Assembly: GCA_963696075.1 (NCBI GenBank) | Contig: CAVOJD010000029.1 | Coordinates: 620,001 to 684,000 of the forward strand | Direction: 5' to 3' | Length of the DNA: 64,000 nt | Source of the DNA: CAJQQK01 sp963696075 | Lineage (GTDB): Bacteria; Pseudomonadota; Alphaproteobacteria; Rhizobiales; Hyphomicrobiaceae | The notes under the pieces: model-generated | Told to the model about the DNA's origin: nothing | Seen by the model: the letters and a program-made list of their open reading frames with translations, nothing else | Database searches by the model: none | Translations under genes and position numbers: made by a program | Part shown: piece by piece, positions 1-8,698 of the stretch | Position numbering within the stretch: the stretch's first letter is position 1 | Layout of the letters: every line of letters starts with the position of its first letter

Positions 1-373
1 CATCCGCACTGTTCGCACCTGAACCGGAAATAAGATCTATCTCCAATGGTGTAGAGCAGGTTCGCGCTAGGCTACCCGCCTGGGACACGACTGCAACCCT
101 AAACCCGTAAGTAGGGCGCTCTGCACCCCTTGGCCCGCCAATGCGTATTGTGGGTTAATTGAGGACGTCCGGCCCCGTGTGCTTGTCGGCTCACCCGCCG
201 CGAGAACGCCGTCAGGCGCACGCCATGGGACAAATAACCCGCCAACGACGCTAGAACAGAGCCGCCACAGGGCATGTCGGACAACGATCATGCTTGCGCC
301 CATTGAGCCTGCCCCCCACATCCGCTAAGAACCCCATTCTCTCGCCACCCATTTTTCCAAGGATTGCGCCCGC
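1..373. other. Non-coding or unassigned left edge
   Basis: No open frame here looks like a gene; the longer minus-strand frames starting near 251 and 709 run antisense to ettA. The stretch presumably holds the ettA promoter. An AAGGA at about 358-362 sits in front of the ettA ATG and is the only site I would name. Confidence 0.5.
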
Positions 374-2029
374 ATGGCTACGCCGCAGTACGTCTATCAC
401 ATGTCCAAGCTGTCCAAGACCTATCCGGGCGGCAAGCAGGTCCTCAAGGACATCTCGCTCTCCTTCCTGCCGGGGGCGAAGATCGGCGTGGTCGGCATGA
501 ACGGCTCCGGTAAATCGACGCTTCTCAAGATCATGGCCGGCCAGGTCGATGATTTTGTCGGCGAAGCGTGGGCTGCCGACGGCATCAATGTCGGCTACCT
601 GCCCCAGGAACCGGAACTCGATCCTGAAAAGGACGTCCTTGGCAACGCCATGGAAGGTGTCGCGGAAAAGAAGGCGATGGTCGACCGCTTCAACGAACTC
701 GCGATGAATTATTCCGACGAGACCGCGGACGAAATGGCAACCCTGCAGGACCAGATCGACGCCAACAACCTCTGGGACCTCGACACCCAGGTCGAGCAGG
801 CACTCGATGCGCTGCGCTGCCCGCCCGCCGACGCCGACGTCGCAAAGTTGTCGGGCGGTGAAAAGCGCCGCGTCGCCCTGACCAAGCTGCTGCTCTCGAA
901 GCCCGATATTCTCCTCCTCGACGAGCCGACCAACCACCTCGACGCCGAAAGCGTTGCCTGGCTGGAGCGCTTCCTCAAGGAATATGCCGGCTGCGTGATC
1001 CTCGTCACCCACGACCGCTACTTCCTCGACAACATCACCGAATGGACGCTTGAACTCGATCGCGGCCAGGGCGTGCCCTACAAGGGCAATTACTCCGATT
1101 GGCTCGAACAGAAATCGAAGCGCCTGGAGGTCGAGAAGGGCCAGGAAGAATCGCGCTCGCGCGCCCTCAAGCGTGAACTTGACTGGATCCGCTCAAGCCC
1201 GAAGGCACGCCAGGCCAAGTCCAAGGCGCGCATCCAGGCTTATGAAAAGATGGCCGAGGAAGCCGGCCGCGAACAGGTCGGCCACGCCCAGATCCAGATC
1301 GCGCCCGGACCGAAGCTTGGCAACGTCGTCATCGAGGCTGCTGATCTCTCGAAAGGCTTCGGTGACCGCCTGCTGATCGACGGCCTGACCTTCAACCTGC
1401 CGCCGGGCGGCATCGTCGGCGTGATCGGCCCGAACGGCGCCGGTAAATCGACGCTCTTCAAGATGCTTGTCGGCGATGAGACGCCCGATGCGGGCTCGAT
1501 CCGCGTCGGCGATAGCGTCGAGATCTCCTACGTCGACCAGTCCCGCGCCCACCTCGACGGCAACAAGACGGTGTGGGAGGAAATCTCCGGCGGCAACGAC
1601 CAGATCCTGCTCGGCAAGCGCGAAATCAACTCCCGCGCCTACTGCGGCTGGTTCAACTTCAAGGGCGGCGACCAGCAAAAGAAGGTCTCGATGCTCTCAG
1701 GCGGTGAACGAAACCGCGTCCACCTCGCCAAGCTTCTGAAGGAGGGCGGCAACCTGCTCCTCCTCGACGAACCGACCAACGACCTCGACGTCGAGACGCT
1801 CTCAGCGCTCGAAAGCGCGCTTGAGGATTTCGCCGGCTGCGCCGTGGTCATCAGCCACGACCGCTTCTTCCTCGACCGTCTCGCGACCCACATCCTCGCC
1901 TTCGAGGGTGACAGCCACGTCGAATGGTTCGAGGGCAACTTCGCCGATTACGAAGAAGACAAGAAGCGCCGCCTCGGAGATGCCGCGATCGAACCGCACC
2001 GTATCAAGTTCAAGCGCTTCGAGCGGTAG
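374..2029 (+). CDS. ettA: Energy-dependent translational throttle protein EttA (ABC-F ATPase)
   Basis: A 551-residue ABC-F protein with two ATPase domains and no membrane segment. EttA binds the ribosomal E site and gates entry into elongation according to the ATP/ADP ratio. Seen: Walker A motifs GMNGSGKST (near residue 41) and GPNGAGKST (near 356), signature motifs LSGGEKRR and LSGGERNR, and Walker B stretches LLLLDEPTNHLD and LLLLDEPTNDLD. The N-terminal stretch KDISLSFLPGAKIGVVGMNG, the linker with SWLEQK, and the C-terminal EPHRIKFKR closely match E. coli EttA from memory, and the length is right for the family (about 555). The ATG at 374 follows AAGGA with normal spacing. It stands alone ahead of the META-domain gene (91 bp gap). 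Other ABC-F members (Uup, YheS) fit less well. Confidence 0.96.
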   Translation: MATPQYVYHMSKLSKTYPGGKQVLKDISLSFLPGAKIGVVGMNGSGKSTLLKIMAGQVDDFVGEAWAADGINVGYLPQEPELDPEKDVLGNAMEGVAEKKAMVDRFNELAMNYSDETADEMATLQDQIDANNLWDLDTQVEQALDALRCPPADADVAKLSGGEKRRVALTKLLLSKPDILLLDEPTNHLDAESVAWLERFLKEYAGCVILVTHDRYFLDNITEWTLELDRGQGVPYKGNYSDWLEQKSKRLEVEKGQEESRSRALKRELDWIRSSPKARQAKSKARIQAYEKMAEEAGREQVGHAQIQIAPGPKLGNVVIEAADLSKGFGDRLLIDGLTFNLPPGGIVGVIGPNGAGKSTLFKMLVGDETPDAGSIRVGDSVEISYVDQSRAHLDGNKTVWEEISGGNDQILLGKREINSRAYCGWFNFKGGDQQKKVSMLSGGERNRVHLAKLLKEGGNLLLLDEPTNDLDVETLSALESALEDFAGCAVVISHDRFFLDRLATHILAFEGDSHVEWFEGNFADYEEDKKRRLGDAAIEPHRIKFKRFER

Positions 2030-2120
2030 TCGGAAGACGGGCGCCCATTCGCGGCAAGCATCGCCAATGGGCCCCTCGCGTCTCATGGCCACCGCCTAAC
2101 CGGCGCGATGGGAGGGAGAA

Positions 2121-2564
2121 ATGCGCGTGATTGCCTCATTGCTCGCGGTGGTGGTGCTGGCCGTTTTGGTTGCCATTGTGGCAGGTGGAATTGCGCTGGC
2201 CCAGGCCGTGGCTGTGCCACCATCTCCACTGGCCGGCAGCGAATGGCGTCCGGTCGAAATCCGCACCGAGGCGATCGACAGTGAGACCAGCCTCTACGTG
2301 CGCTTTGCAGCCGACGGCAAGGTCAGCGGCCACAGTGGCTGCAACCGGTTCTTTGGCGACTACAAGATCGAAGGCGCCAACCTTACGTTCTCGCCCCTTG
2401 CCACCACCCGCAAGGCCTGCCCCGAACCCCTGATGAAGCTGGAAGGCCGTTTCCTCACAGCACTCGAAGAAACGCGAGCCTTCGAGCGTGACAAGACACG
2501 CCTCGTCTTGCGCAATGGCGCTGGCGAGACGATGATGCGGCTGGCTCAGACCGATTGGGATTGA
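2121..2564 (+). CDS. META domain-containing exported protein (HslJ-like)
   Basis: 147 residues. An N-terminal hydrophobic segment (about residues 3-28) forms a signal peptide or anchor. The rest is a META domain: a SEWRP-type strand, then GHSGCNRFFGDY and a later TRKACPEP segment, the two cysteines being typical of the domain. META proteins such as HslJ are small envelope proteins of uncertain role, often linked to stress or antibiotic tolerance. The start is supported by GGGAGGGAGAA directly before ATG 2121. It lies between ettA and a small membrane protein on the same strand. The domain assignment is good; a specific role cannot be given. Confidence 0.8.
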   Translation: MRVIASLLAVVVLAVLVAIVAGGIALAQAVAVPPSPLAGSEWRPVEIRTEAIDSETSLYVRFAADGKVSGHSGCNRFFGDYKIEGANLTFSPLATTRKACPEPLMKLEGRFLTALEETRAFERDKTRLVLRNGAGETMMRLAQTDWD

Positions 2565-2621
2565 GCGAACCGCTCTCCCGCGTGTGGGGCATGAGGGTCG
2601 GCGGCGGGTGGGAAAACGCGC

Positions 2622-3179
2622 GTGATCGATGTCAATCTGGGCGACAAGCCCCTCATCTTGTGGACCTATCTCGGCGTCCTGGCGTTGACCCCGGTTGTGG
2701 TTGCGCTGGTCGGCTTCTTCGTCACCAGCGCCCTGAAGCGGCGTGAATACAACCTCTCCGCCGCCGAACGCCGCCGCGAGATCTGCAAGTCGCTCTATGA
2801 CGACGTCGGCCCGCTGCTCAACCGGATCTACTGCTACATCACCGACCTCGGCGACTACGGCCACTACACCCCGCACGACATTATCCAGGCCAAGCGCGAC
2901 GCAGACCGCATCTTCTACACCTATCGAACGCTGTGGTCGGAACCGACCCGCCAAGCCTATGCCGCCTTCATGGAAATCGCCTTTGCGACCCACACCGGCG
3001 TCGGCGTGCCCGCCAAGGTCCGCGCCAGCCGGTTTCAGAAGGTGCATTTCTTCGAGAACACCGGTCGCCACTGGGACCTCGCGTATGACGCCATGCTGAC
3101 CGAGGAAAAAGACGTCGACGTCGCCAATAGCGCCTATGAGACCGTGGTCAGCGCCTTCGTGAGCGACATGACGGACTGA
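2622..3179 (+). CDS. Unknown protein with one N-terminal membrane segment
   Basis: 185 residues starting at GTG 2622. Residues about 10-35 are a long hydrophobic helix (LILWTYLGVLALTPVVVALV and onward) followed by a basic KRREYN, predicting an N-in/C-in or single-span protein with a soluble helical cytoplasmic part rich in Arg, Tyr and Asp. I do not recognise a family. It follows the META-domain gene by 57 bp on the same strand and may be co-transcribed. Codon use resembles the neighbours, so I think it is a real gene of unknown function. Confidence 0.6.
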   Translation: MIDVNLGDKPLILWTYLGVLALTPVVVALVGFFVTSALKRREYNLSAAERRREICKSLYDDVGPLLNRIYCYITDLGDYGHYTPHDIIQAKRDADRIFYTYRTLWSEPTRQAYAAFMEIAFATHTGVGVPAKVRASRFQKVHFFENTGRHWDLAYDAMLTEEKDVDVANSAYETVVSAFVSDMTD

Positions 3180-3493
3180 GCAGCCCGGCGTGGCAACCGC
3201 GTCGCGCGCCTGTCACCATAACGCCACGTTGCCTTTACAATCGGGGGTGAACGCCGCTTTCGTCTCGTCGCCTCGTCGCATGACAAGCTAAATAGCACTG
3301 GCGGAAACAAAAAACGGTCGCCGTGAAACGGCCAGGGAAGAACAAGCAAGCTGTCATGAGATTGTAATGATCAGGACAGCGCTTGAGAAGAATGAGGGAG
3401 GGGGCCGGTTAAGGTCGTGCGACAGACGAATCCATTCAGAACGATCGCTTTGAGGAACGGATGTCTCGTTCAGCAGAGGCGCGGGCGCTGAAT

Positions 3494-3720
3494 GGCAGGT
3501 GCCGTTGCTGTACTTGAAGACGCACGGAATGCTGCCACGACGGCCTATGATTGCGTCGGCTCCTTAGACGAAACCGATAGCCTGAGCGTTGGCGCTCGGG
3601 TCACTGAGAACAAGCCTCCTAGCGATAGGGGCGGGCGTGGCGTGCGCCCAGAAACATGGTGGTGCTGCGCGGCTTGACCGCGGCCGGCGCTCAGTCGCCG
3701 AAGCAGGGACGGTACCACCA
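3494..3720 (+). ncRNA. Candidate structured non-coding RNA, family unknown
   Basis: Bases 3498-3510 can pair with 3704-3716 (12 of 13 positions pair, including G-U; one G-G mismatch), closing a roughly 200-nt region. Inside are short perfect hairpins, e.g. GAGCG-TTGG-CGCTC around 3584-3597 and GGGCG...CGCCC around 3627-3647. A strong terminator-like hairpin follows at once (3726-3757). A closing stem, internal hairpins and a 3' hairpin are what a 6S-type RNA gene looks like, but alphaproteobacterial 6S has little primary conservation and I cannot confirm it. The conserved cores of RNase P RNA, tmRNA and SRP RNA are absent. Confidence 0.35.
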
Positions 3721-3725
3721 GAACG

Positions 3726-3757
3726 ACGAACCCGGCACCGCAAGGCGCCGGGTTCGT
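3726..3757. terminator. Terminator-like hairpin
   Basis: Perfect 11-bp stem ACGAACCCGGC (3726-3736) with its complement (3747-3757) around a 10-base loop in which two further C-G pairs can form. No clean T run follows on either strand, so it may be a rho-independent terminator with a weak tract or simply a 3' stabilising hairpin. It sits 77 bp after the icd stop on the minus strand and just after the candidate RNA on the plus strand. Confidence 0.5.
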
Positions 3758-3833
3758 TCGTTTCAGCCAGACACATCAACGTGGCGGATCGAGCCTGATA
3801 GCTCGGCTCCGCCCCGCCCTGGCCGATCGCCGA

Positions 3834-6071
3834 TCAGGCCGTGCCGCCGTCGATGATCGCGTTGAGCGTCGCACTTGGGCGCATCACCTCGGTGAGCTTG
3901 GCCGCGTCCGGCCGGTAGTAGCCGCCAAGATCGACCGCCTTGCCCTGGACGCCGTTGAGTTCGCCAAGGATCTTCGCCTCGTTTTCCATCAGCGCGTTGG
4001 CGATGGGTGCGAAATAGGCCTTGAGTTCCAGATCGTCATCCTGCAGCGCGAGCGCCTCGGCCCAGTACGTGGCGAGGTAGTAGTGGCTGCCGCGATTGTC
4101 GAGTTCGCCGACCTTGCGCCGTGGCGACTTGTTCTCATCGAGCAGCTTGGCCGTGCCCTTATCGAGCGCATCCGCCAGTACCTGCGCGCGCTTGTTGGAG
4201 GCGAACTGGGCGAAATGCTCAAGCGAGGCGGCAAGCGCGCAGAATTCGCCAAGTGAATCCCAGCGCAAATGGTTTTCCTCCATCAGCTGCTGGACGTGCT
4301 TCGGCGCCGACCCGCCGGCACCCGTCTCGAACAGCCCCCCGCCGTTCATCAACGGCACGATCGAGAGCATCTTGGCGCTGGTGCCAACTTCGAGGATGGG
4401 GAAGAGATCGGTCAGGTAGTCCCGCAGCACGTTGCCGGTGACCGAGATCGTGTCTTCGCCCTTCTTCATGCGCTCCAGCGTGAAGCGCGTCGCCTCCGCC
4501 GGCGACAGGATGCGCAGGTCGAGGCCCGACGTGTCGTGATCCTTGAGATAGGTCTCGACCTTCTTGATGAGTTCGGCGTCATGCGCCCGCTTGGCGTTGA
4601 GCCAGAACACGGCGGGCATGCCGGAGAGGCGCGCGCGGCTGACGGCGAGGCGCACCCAGTCGCGGACCGGCGCATCCTTGACCATCGCCATGCGCCAGAT
4701 ATCGCCCTGGCTCACCGTGTGCTCGTGGATCGTATTGCCCTTGGCATCGACGACCCGGAACGCGCCGTCACCGGGGGCAACGAACGTCTGCGGATGCGAG
4801 CCGTATTCCTCCGCCTTCTGCGCCATCAGCCCGATGTTCGGCACCGTGCCCATCTTTGCAGGATCGAACGCGCCGTGCTCTATGCAGAACTTGATCGTCT
4901 CATCGTAGACGGGCGCATAGGAGTTGTCGGGGATCACGCACTTGGTGTCGTGTTCCTTGCCATCCGGTCCCCAGCCCTTGCCGCCGGCGCGGATGAGGGC
5001 GGGCATCGAGGCATCGATGATGACGTCCGAGGGCACATGCAGGTTGGTCAGGCCCTTGTCCGAGTTGACCATGTACATCGGCGGCTGCTTGGCGAAGGCA
5101 GCCTTCATGTCGGCTTCGATGGCCGCGCGCTCGTCGGCCGGCAGCTCGGCGATCTTGTCTTCCATCGCGCCGATGCCGTTGTCCGGATTGACGCCGATCT
5201 TCTTGAGCGTCTCACCGTGCTTGGCGAACACGTCGGCGAGATAGACCGAGACCGCGTGCCCGAACAGGACCGGGTCCGACACTTTCATCATCGTCGCCTT
5301 GAGGTGCAGCGAGAACAACACGCCCTTGTCCTTGGCGTCCTTGATCTGGGCGGCAAGGAACGCGCGCAGCTTGGCCGCACTCATGAACGTCGCATCGACG
5401 ATCTCGCCCGGCTGCAGCGGCGTCTTCGCCTTCATGACCGTCGTCGTGCCATCGGCGGCAACGAACTGGATGACGGCATCGCCGGCCTGGGCATCGCTGA
5501 TCGTGGTCGATTTCTCGTTGGAGAAGAAGTCACCGCCCTCCATGGCAGCGACGTGGGTCTTGCTGTCAGGCTTCCATTCGCCCATCGAGTGCGGGTTCTT
5601 CTTGGCGTATTCCTTGACCGCGTTCGGCGCGCGGCGGTCGGAGTTGCCCTCGCGCAGGACGGGATTGACGGCGCTGCCTTTGACACGGTCGTAGGCGGCG
5701 CGGACCGCCTTTTCCTCGTCCGTTTGGGGGTTTTCCGGATAATCGGGGATCGGATAGCCCTGTGCCTGCAACTCTTCGATTGCCGCGGTGAGCTGAGGGT
5801 TCGATGCCGAGATGTTCGGCAGCTTGATGACGTTGGCTTCCGGCTTGGTGACGAGCTGGCCGAGTTCGGCAAGATCGTCGGGCTGACGCTTGTCGGCCGG
5901 CAGGTGGTCGGGGAATTGCGCCAGGATGCGGCCAGCCAGTGAAATATCTTTGGTGCCGAAGGTGATCCCGGCGGGCCGCGCGAAGGCGCGGATGATCGGC
6001 AGGAACGAGCCGCTCGCCAGTTCCGGGGCTTCGTCGACCTTGGTGTAGATGATATCGGGTTTGTCGCTCAT
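3834..6071 (-). CDS. icd: Isocitrate dehydrogenase, NADP-dependent, monomeric type
   Basis: About 745 residues, the size of the monomeric (IDH-II) family, unlike the 400-residue dimeric enzyme. It oxidatively decarboxylates isocitrate to 2-oxoglutarate in the TCA cycle, producing NADPH. Recognisable family blocks from memory of the Azotobacter enzyme are IIYTKVDEAPEL at the N-terminus, LREGNSDRRAP, LHLKATMMKVSDP, MVNSDKGLTNLHVPSDV, ISVTGNVLRDYLTDLFP and SLGEFCALAASLEH. The frame stays open upstream to 6137, but the family N-terminus begins at the Met encoded at 6071, so I place the start there. It is monocistronic, with 428 bp of non-coding DNA upstream and an RNA-like region downstream. Confidence 0.96.
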   Translation of the reverse strand: MSDKPDIIYTKVDEAPELASGSFLPIIRAFARPAGITFGTKDISLAGRILAQFPDHLPADKRQPDDLAELGQLVTKPEANVIKLPNISASNPQLTAAIEELQAQGYPIPDYPENPQTDEEKAVRAAYDRVKGSAVNPVLREGNSDRRAPNAVKEYAKKNPHSMGEWKPDSKTHVAAMEGGDFFSNEKSTTISDAQAGDAVIQFVAADGTTTVMKAKTPLQPGEIVDATFMSAAKLRAFLAAQIKDAKDKGVLFSLHLKATMMKVSDPVLFGHAVSVYLADVFAKHGETLKKIGVNPDNGIGAMEDKIAELPADERAAIEADMKAAFAKQPPMYMVNSDKGLTNLHVPSDVIIDASMPALIRAGGKGWGPDGKEHDTKCVIPDNSYAPVYDETIKFCIEHGAFDPAKMGTVPNIGLMAQKAEEYGSHPQTFVAPGDGAFRVVDAKGNTIHEHTVSQGDIWRMAMVKDAPVRDWVRLAVSRARLSGMPAVFWLNAKRAHDAELIKKVETYLKDHDTSGLDLRILSPAEATRFTLERMKKGEDTISVTGNVLRDYLTDLFPILEVGTSAKMLSIVPLMNGGGLFETGAGGSAPKHVQQLMEENHLRWDSLGEFCALAASLEHFAQFASNKRAQVLADALDKGTAKLLDENKSPRRKVGELDNRGSHYYLATYWAEALALQDDDLELKAYFAPIANALMENEAKILGELNGVQGKAVDLGGYYRPDAAKLTEVMRPSATLNAIIDGGTA

Positions 6072-6499
6072 AGGGTGTCCCATGCGTTTTGCGCGCAGCC
6101 GGGCTTGAGAGCCGGCGCGCGACGTGGCCAAGACCATCCCGCGCCCAGAACGCAGCGCTGAAAGATGATCCGATAAGTGCTCATGCAGCCCGGTTGGCCC
6201 CGCAGGTTCTGGGGACCGGGCGGACGGGGGTGCCCGCGTAATTCTGACGACGCAAGCAATAGAGAAAAATCCGCCGCCCGCAAAGGGCAGGTCGCGCGTG
6301 AGGGGCTATCTTTTGGTCTTAAGGCGCAACGCGGCCGGTTAACGTCGCCAACAGGCGTATTTGGCAGCCCTTTGAGGCGGGTTCACCGGGCGCGACGGCT
6401 GAGAGCTCGTTTCACCGCGATGTGCAATGCGTGTGATCGCAGGGTTGGTTAGGCAGAACGGATCGCACTGCTTCCTTAACGCGCTTGGAGAGCCTGCCC
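6072..6499. other. Intergenic region between divergent icd and YHS genes
   Basis: No convincing coding frame. It must hold the divergent promoters of icd (minus) and the YHS-domain gene (plus). I could not identify confident -35/-10 boxes or operators. Confidence 0.5.
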
Positions 6500-6961
6500 A
6501 TGACCCGCGCCTTTGACGCCCTGTTTTCAGTTCTTGTCGCTCTGACGCTCCTGTTTGCAACACCAGCCCTGGCCCGCGACGGCCATCCGCGCTGGTCCGG
6601 CAGCGGCCTCGTCATCAAGGGGTTCGATGCCAGCGGATATCACACCTCAGGCACCGCCCGGCCGGGTTCGGCTGACCACAGTGTGGTCTGGCGCGGTGGC
6701 ACGTTCCGTTTCGCCTCGAAGGCCGCCGTTGACCGCTTCCGGGCCAATCCGGCCGCACTCGCCCCGCGCTTCGGCGGCTACTGCACCGGCGGCCTCTCGC
6801 AAAACCATGTCGTCGATGCCAACCCGCGGCTGTTCCGCGTCTACAAGGGCAACCTCTACGTCTTCGCCTCCCCCGCCGGCCCCAAGCGCTTCGACAAGGA
6901 CCCCGAAGGCGTCATCAACGCCGCGCGAGCCTATGCCAAGAAGGTGGGCGTTGTGGAGTAG
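6500..6961 (+). CDS. Secreted YHS domain-containing protein
   Basis: 153 residues. Residues 1-25 form a signal peptide ending in a typical ALA-R cleavage region (TPALARDG). The mature part is a YHS-type domain: KGFDASGYHTSG, then WRGGTFRFASKAAVDRFRAN and RFGGYCTGGL. YHS domains bind or handle metals in some proteins, and periplasmic alphaproteobacterial members of this size are usually unannotated. A TTG start at 6485 is possible, but ATG 6500 has GGAG at 6487-6490 and begins the signal peptide properly. It is followed by the repeat array, so it appears monocistronic. Confidence 0.8.
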   Translation: MTRAFDALFSVLVALTLLFATPALARDGHPRWSGSGLVIKGFDASGYHTSGTARPGSADHSVVWRGGTFRFASKAAVDRFRANPAALAPRFGGYCTGGLSQNHVVDANPRLFRVYKGNLYVFASPAGPKRFDKDPEGVINAARAYAKKVGVVE

Positions 6962-7094
6962 GGGACGGACCGATGCGTCGTCTGCGCGGCAACGCACCTG
7001 GATCCCGGCCCAAGGCCTGGATGACGGCAGTGGGTGGGGGAGCGGCAGAGAGACCCATGAGGCGGGCGAAGTGGCACAGCCTCAATTCTACCCC

Positions 7095-7656
7095 CATCGA
7101 CGGCCTTGGCCGTCGGGGAGCGACGGCGACCCGGCCCTTAGGGCCGCCCCGTCGGAGGCGCAGCGCGATTGCGCCGCAATCGCGCGGTACGCGCCGTGAG
7201 ACACAAACTATCGATTGGCGCAGTCGTCCGGGCCCACTCTCGGCCCATCGACGGCCTTGGCCGTCGGGGAGCGACGGCGACCCGGCCCTTGGGCCGCCCC
7301 GTCGGAGGCGCAGCGCGATTGCACCGCAATCGCGCGGTACGCGCCGTGAGACACAAACTATCGATTGGCGCAGTCGTCCGGGCCCACTCTCGGCCCATCG
7401 ACGGCCCTGGCCGTCGGGGAGCGACGGCGACCCGGCCCCTCGGGCCGCCCCGTCGGAGGCGCAGCGCGATTGCACCGCAATCGCGCGGTACGCGCCGTGA
7501 GACACAAACCATCGATTGGCGCAGTCGTCCGGGCCCACTCTCGGCCCATCGACGGCCTGGCCGTCGGGGAGCGACGGCGACCCGGCCCTTAGGGCCGCCC
7601 CGTCGGAGGCGCAGCGCGATTGCACCGCAATCGCGCGGTACGCGCCGTGAGACACA
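7095..7656. repeat. Tandem array of ~150-bp hairpin-rich repeats (four units, last partial)
   Basis: Units begin at about 7095, 7246, 7396 and 7547, a period of 150-151 bp; the fourth runs only to about 7656, where tRNA-Val begins. Each unit contains three inverted repeats: CGACGGCC..GGCCGTCG, GGCCC..GGGCC and GCGCGATTGC..GCAATCGCGC. Stems are identical in all units while the small loops differ (TT/TT/CT/T; TTA/TT/CTC/TTA; GCC/ACC/ACC/ACC). Long frames on both strands are by-products of the repetition: the period is not a multiple of three, so each unit shifts frame. Not CRISPR-like in unit length or arrangement. Confidence 0.9.
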
Positions 7657-7659
7657 TAA

Positions 7660-7734
7660 TGGTGGGCGGTACTGGGATTGAACCAGTGACCCCACGCGTG
7701 TGAAGCGTGTGCTCTACCGCTGAGCTAACCGCCC
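7660..7734 (-). tRNA. tRNA-Val (anticodon CAC)
   Basis: The reverse strand reads GGGCGGTTAGCTCAGCGG at the 5' end (acceptor and D arm), an anticodon stem CACGC/GCGTG with loop TTCACAC giving anticodon CAC (valine, codon GTG), a TPsiC arm CTGG-TTCAATC-CCAG, and an acceptor end ACCGCCC followed by ACCA. CCA is therefore encoded (7660-7662). 75 nt in total. Its 3' flank runs straight into the 150-bp repeat array. Confidence 0.96.
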
Positions 7735-7824
7735 TGTGGCGCTGGGGACTGGTCCCGGCGCGGGAGGGGTTTTGTGTCGGCTCGCGCATCACTTGTCAAG
7801 CATTCGCCGCGTGGCCGGCCGCGC

Positions 7825-8691
7825 TCACCGGGCCTCAGGCCGCGGGGCATTGGCCGGGGCGGCGGGCGCCAGGTTGGGGGCGGCGTCGCTGCCGGCTTGC
7901 GGGCGCTGGCCAACCCAGACGCAGGCGCGGCGCGGATACGTCTGATGCGTGTTGGCAAAGTTGCGCGCGGCGGCAAGATCATCGATCACGGCGCTGGCGC
8001 ACCAGCCGGCATCCCGCTGCATGACCAGCGTGCGAACGGCGTCGGCCCGGCCCGCGGCTTGCGCGGCCGCTTCACTTGGATAACAGCCAAGCGGCACCTG
8101 CCATGTGCAGATTGAAGCGGCCGCCGGCGGATGATCCGGCCGCGCGAGATCCGGCCAGCACTGGACCCTCAGGTCATGAATGGCGCGCTGGCCATCGGCG
8201 CCGACGCCAACGTAGGCGCGCTGGCCATAAAAGCCGAGTTCCAGGAGATCCGCCGTCTCGAGCCGGGAGAACAAAATGTCGTCTGCGCCGAGGGTGATGT
8301 GGGGCACGAACAGGCCCCCCCGGCGCAGCGTCACAGCCCGGCGCTGCATGACGTGACCGTTAACGATCAGGCGGATCTGCTTTGTCGCCCGCTCCTGCCC
8401 GTTGGCGACGCCGGCAACCGGCAGCACGAGTTCAAGCAGTCCACTGGCCGGTCCGCCGAGGCAGCGCAGTTCGAGGGCAGCGTCGCAGTCGGTGCACGCG
8501 CGCGCCTCGACGCGACTGTCCGGGGGCGCCCCAATCCGATGCCATTGATGCTGTTTCTCAGGCGCCGTCCGTGTAGCCGCGAGACCGTGGCCGGCAAGCA
8601 GCACCGCACTGAGGGCAGTGGCTGCAATCGCTGCAAACGCGCGCCCCGAAGGCGACCGCTCCCGCATCGCACCACGAAGGCCCATCGCCAT
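7825..8691 (-). CDS. Unknown exported protein
   Basis: 288 residues. A basic start followed by a hydrophobic stretch (about residues 18-38, AAIAATALSAVLLAGHGLAA) is a signal peptide. The middle contains Cys pairs (ACTDCD, ELRC) and beta-rich sequence; the C-terminal third (CYPSEAAAQAAGRADAVR) resembles a SPOR-like or sel1-type helical tail but I cannot assign it, and it ends in an Ala/Pro-rich tail. It lies 7 bp downstream of another exported protein on the same strand, so the two probably form an operon. No function can be given. Confidence 0.6.
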   Translation of the reverse strand: MAMGLRGAMRERSPSGRAFAAIAATALSAVLLAGHGLAATRTAPEKQHQWHRIGAPPDSRVEARACTDCDAALELRCLGGPASGLLELVLPVAGVANGQERATKQIRLIVNGHVMQRRAVTLRRGGLFVPHITLGADDILFSRLETADLLELGFYGQRAYVGVGADGQRAIHDLRVQCWPDLARPDHPPAAASICTWQVPLGCYPSEAAAQAAGRADAVRTLVMQRDAGWCASAVIDDLAAARNFANTHQTYPRRACVWVGQRPQAGSDAAPNLAPAAPANAPRPEAR

Positions 8692-8698
8692 CCGCCGC

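Larger units (their letters stand above)
3180..3833. other. 650-bp intergenic region containing an RNA-like block
   Basis: No credible protein frame. The left part (3180-3490) is less GC-rich than its surroundings and could hold promoters. The right part (3494-3760) can fold extensively and is listed separately as a candidate non-coding RNA with a terminator-like hairpin. Confidence 0.6.

Noticed and set aside
3494..3757. RNase P RNA, tmRNA or SRP RNA
   Set aside because: The conserved cores (GAGGAAAGTCCGG, alanine-tag region, GGAAG/AGCAG SRP helix) are absent.
4269..5942. 557-codon plus-strand open frame opposite icd
   Set aside because: It is antisense to a gene with full-length family identity; its composition is Arg/His/Asp-rich as expected for a shadow frame.
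6915..7655. Long frames across the 150-bp repeats on both strands
   Set aside because: The repeat period is not a multiple of three and no homologous protein is suggested; frames arise from GC-rich repetition.
7095..7656. CRISPR array
   Set aside because: Units are ~150 bp without spacer-like variable segments of similar length, and no cas gene is present.
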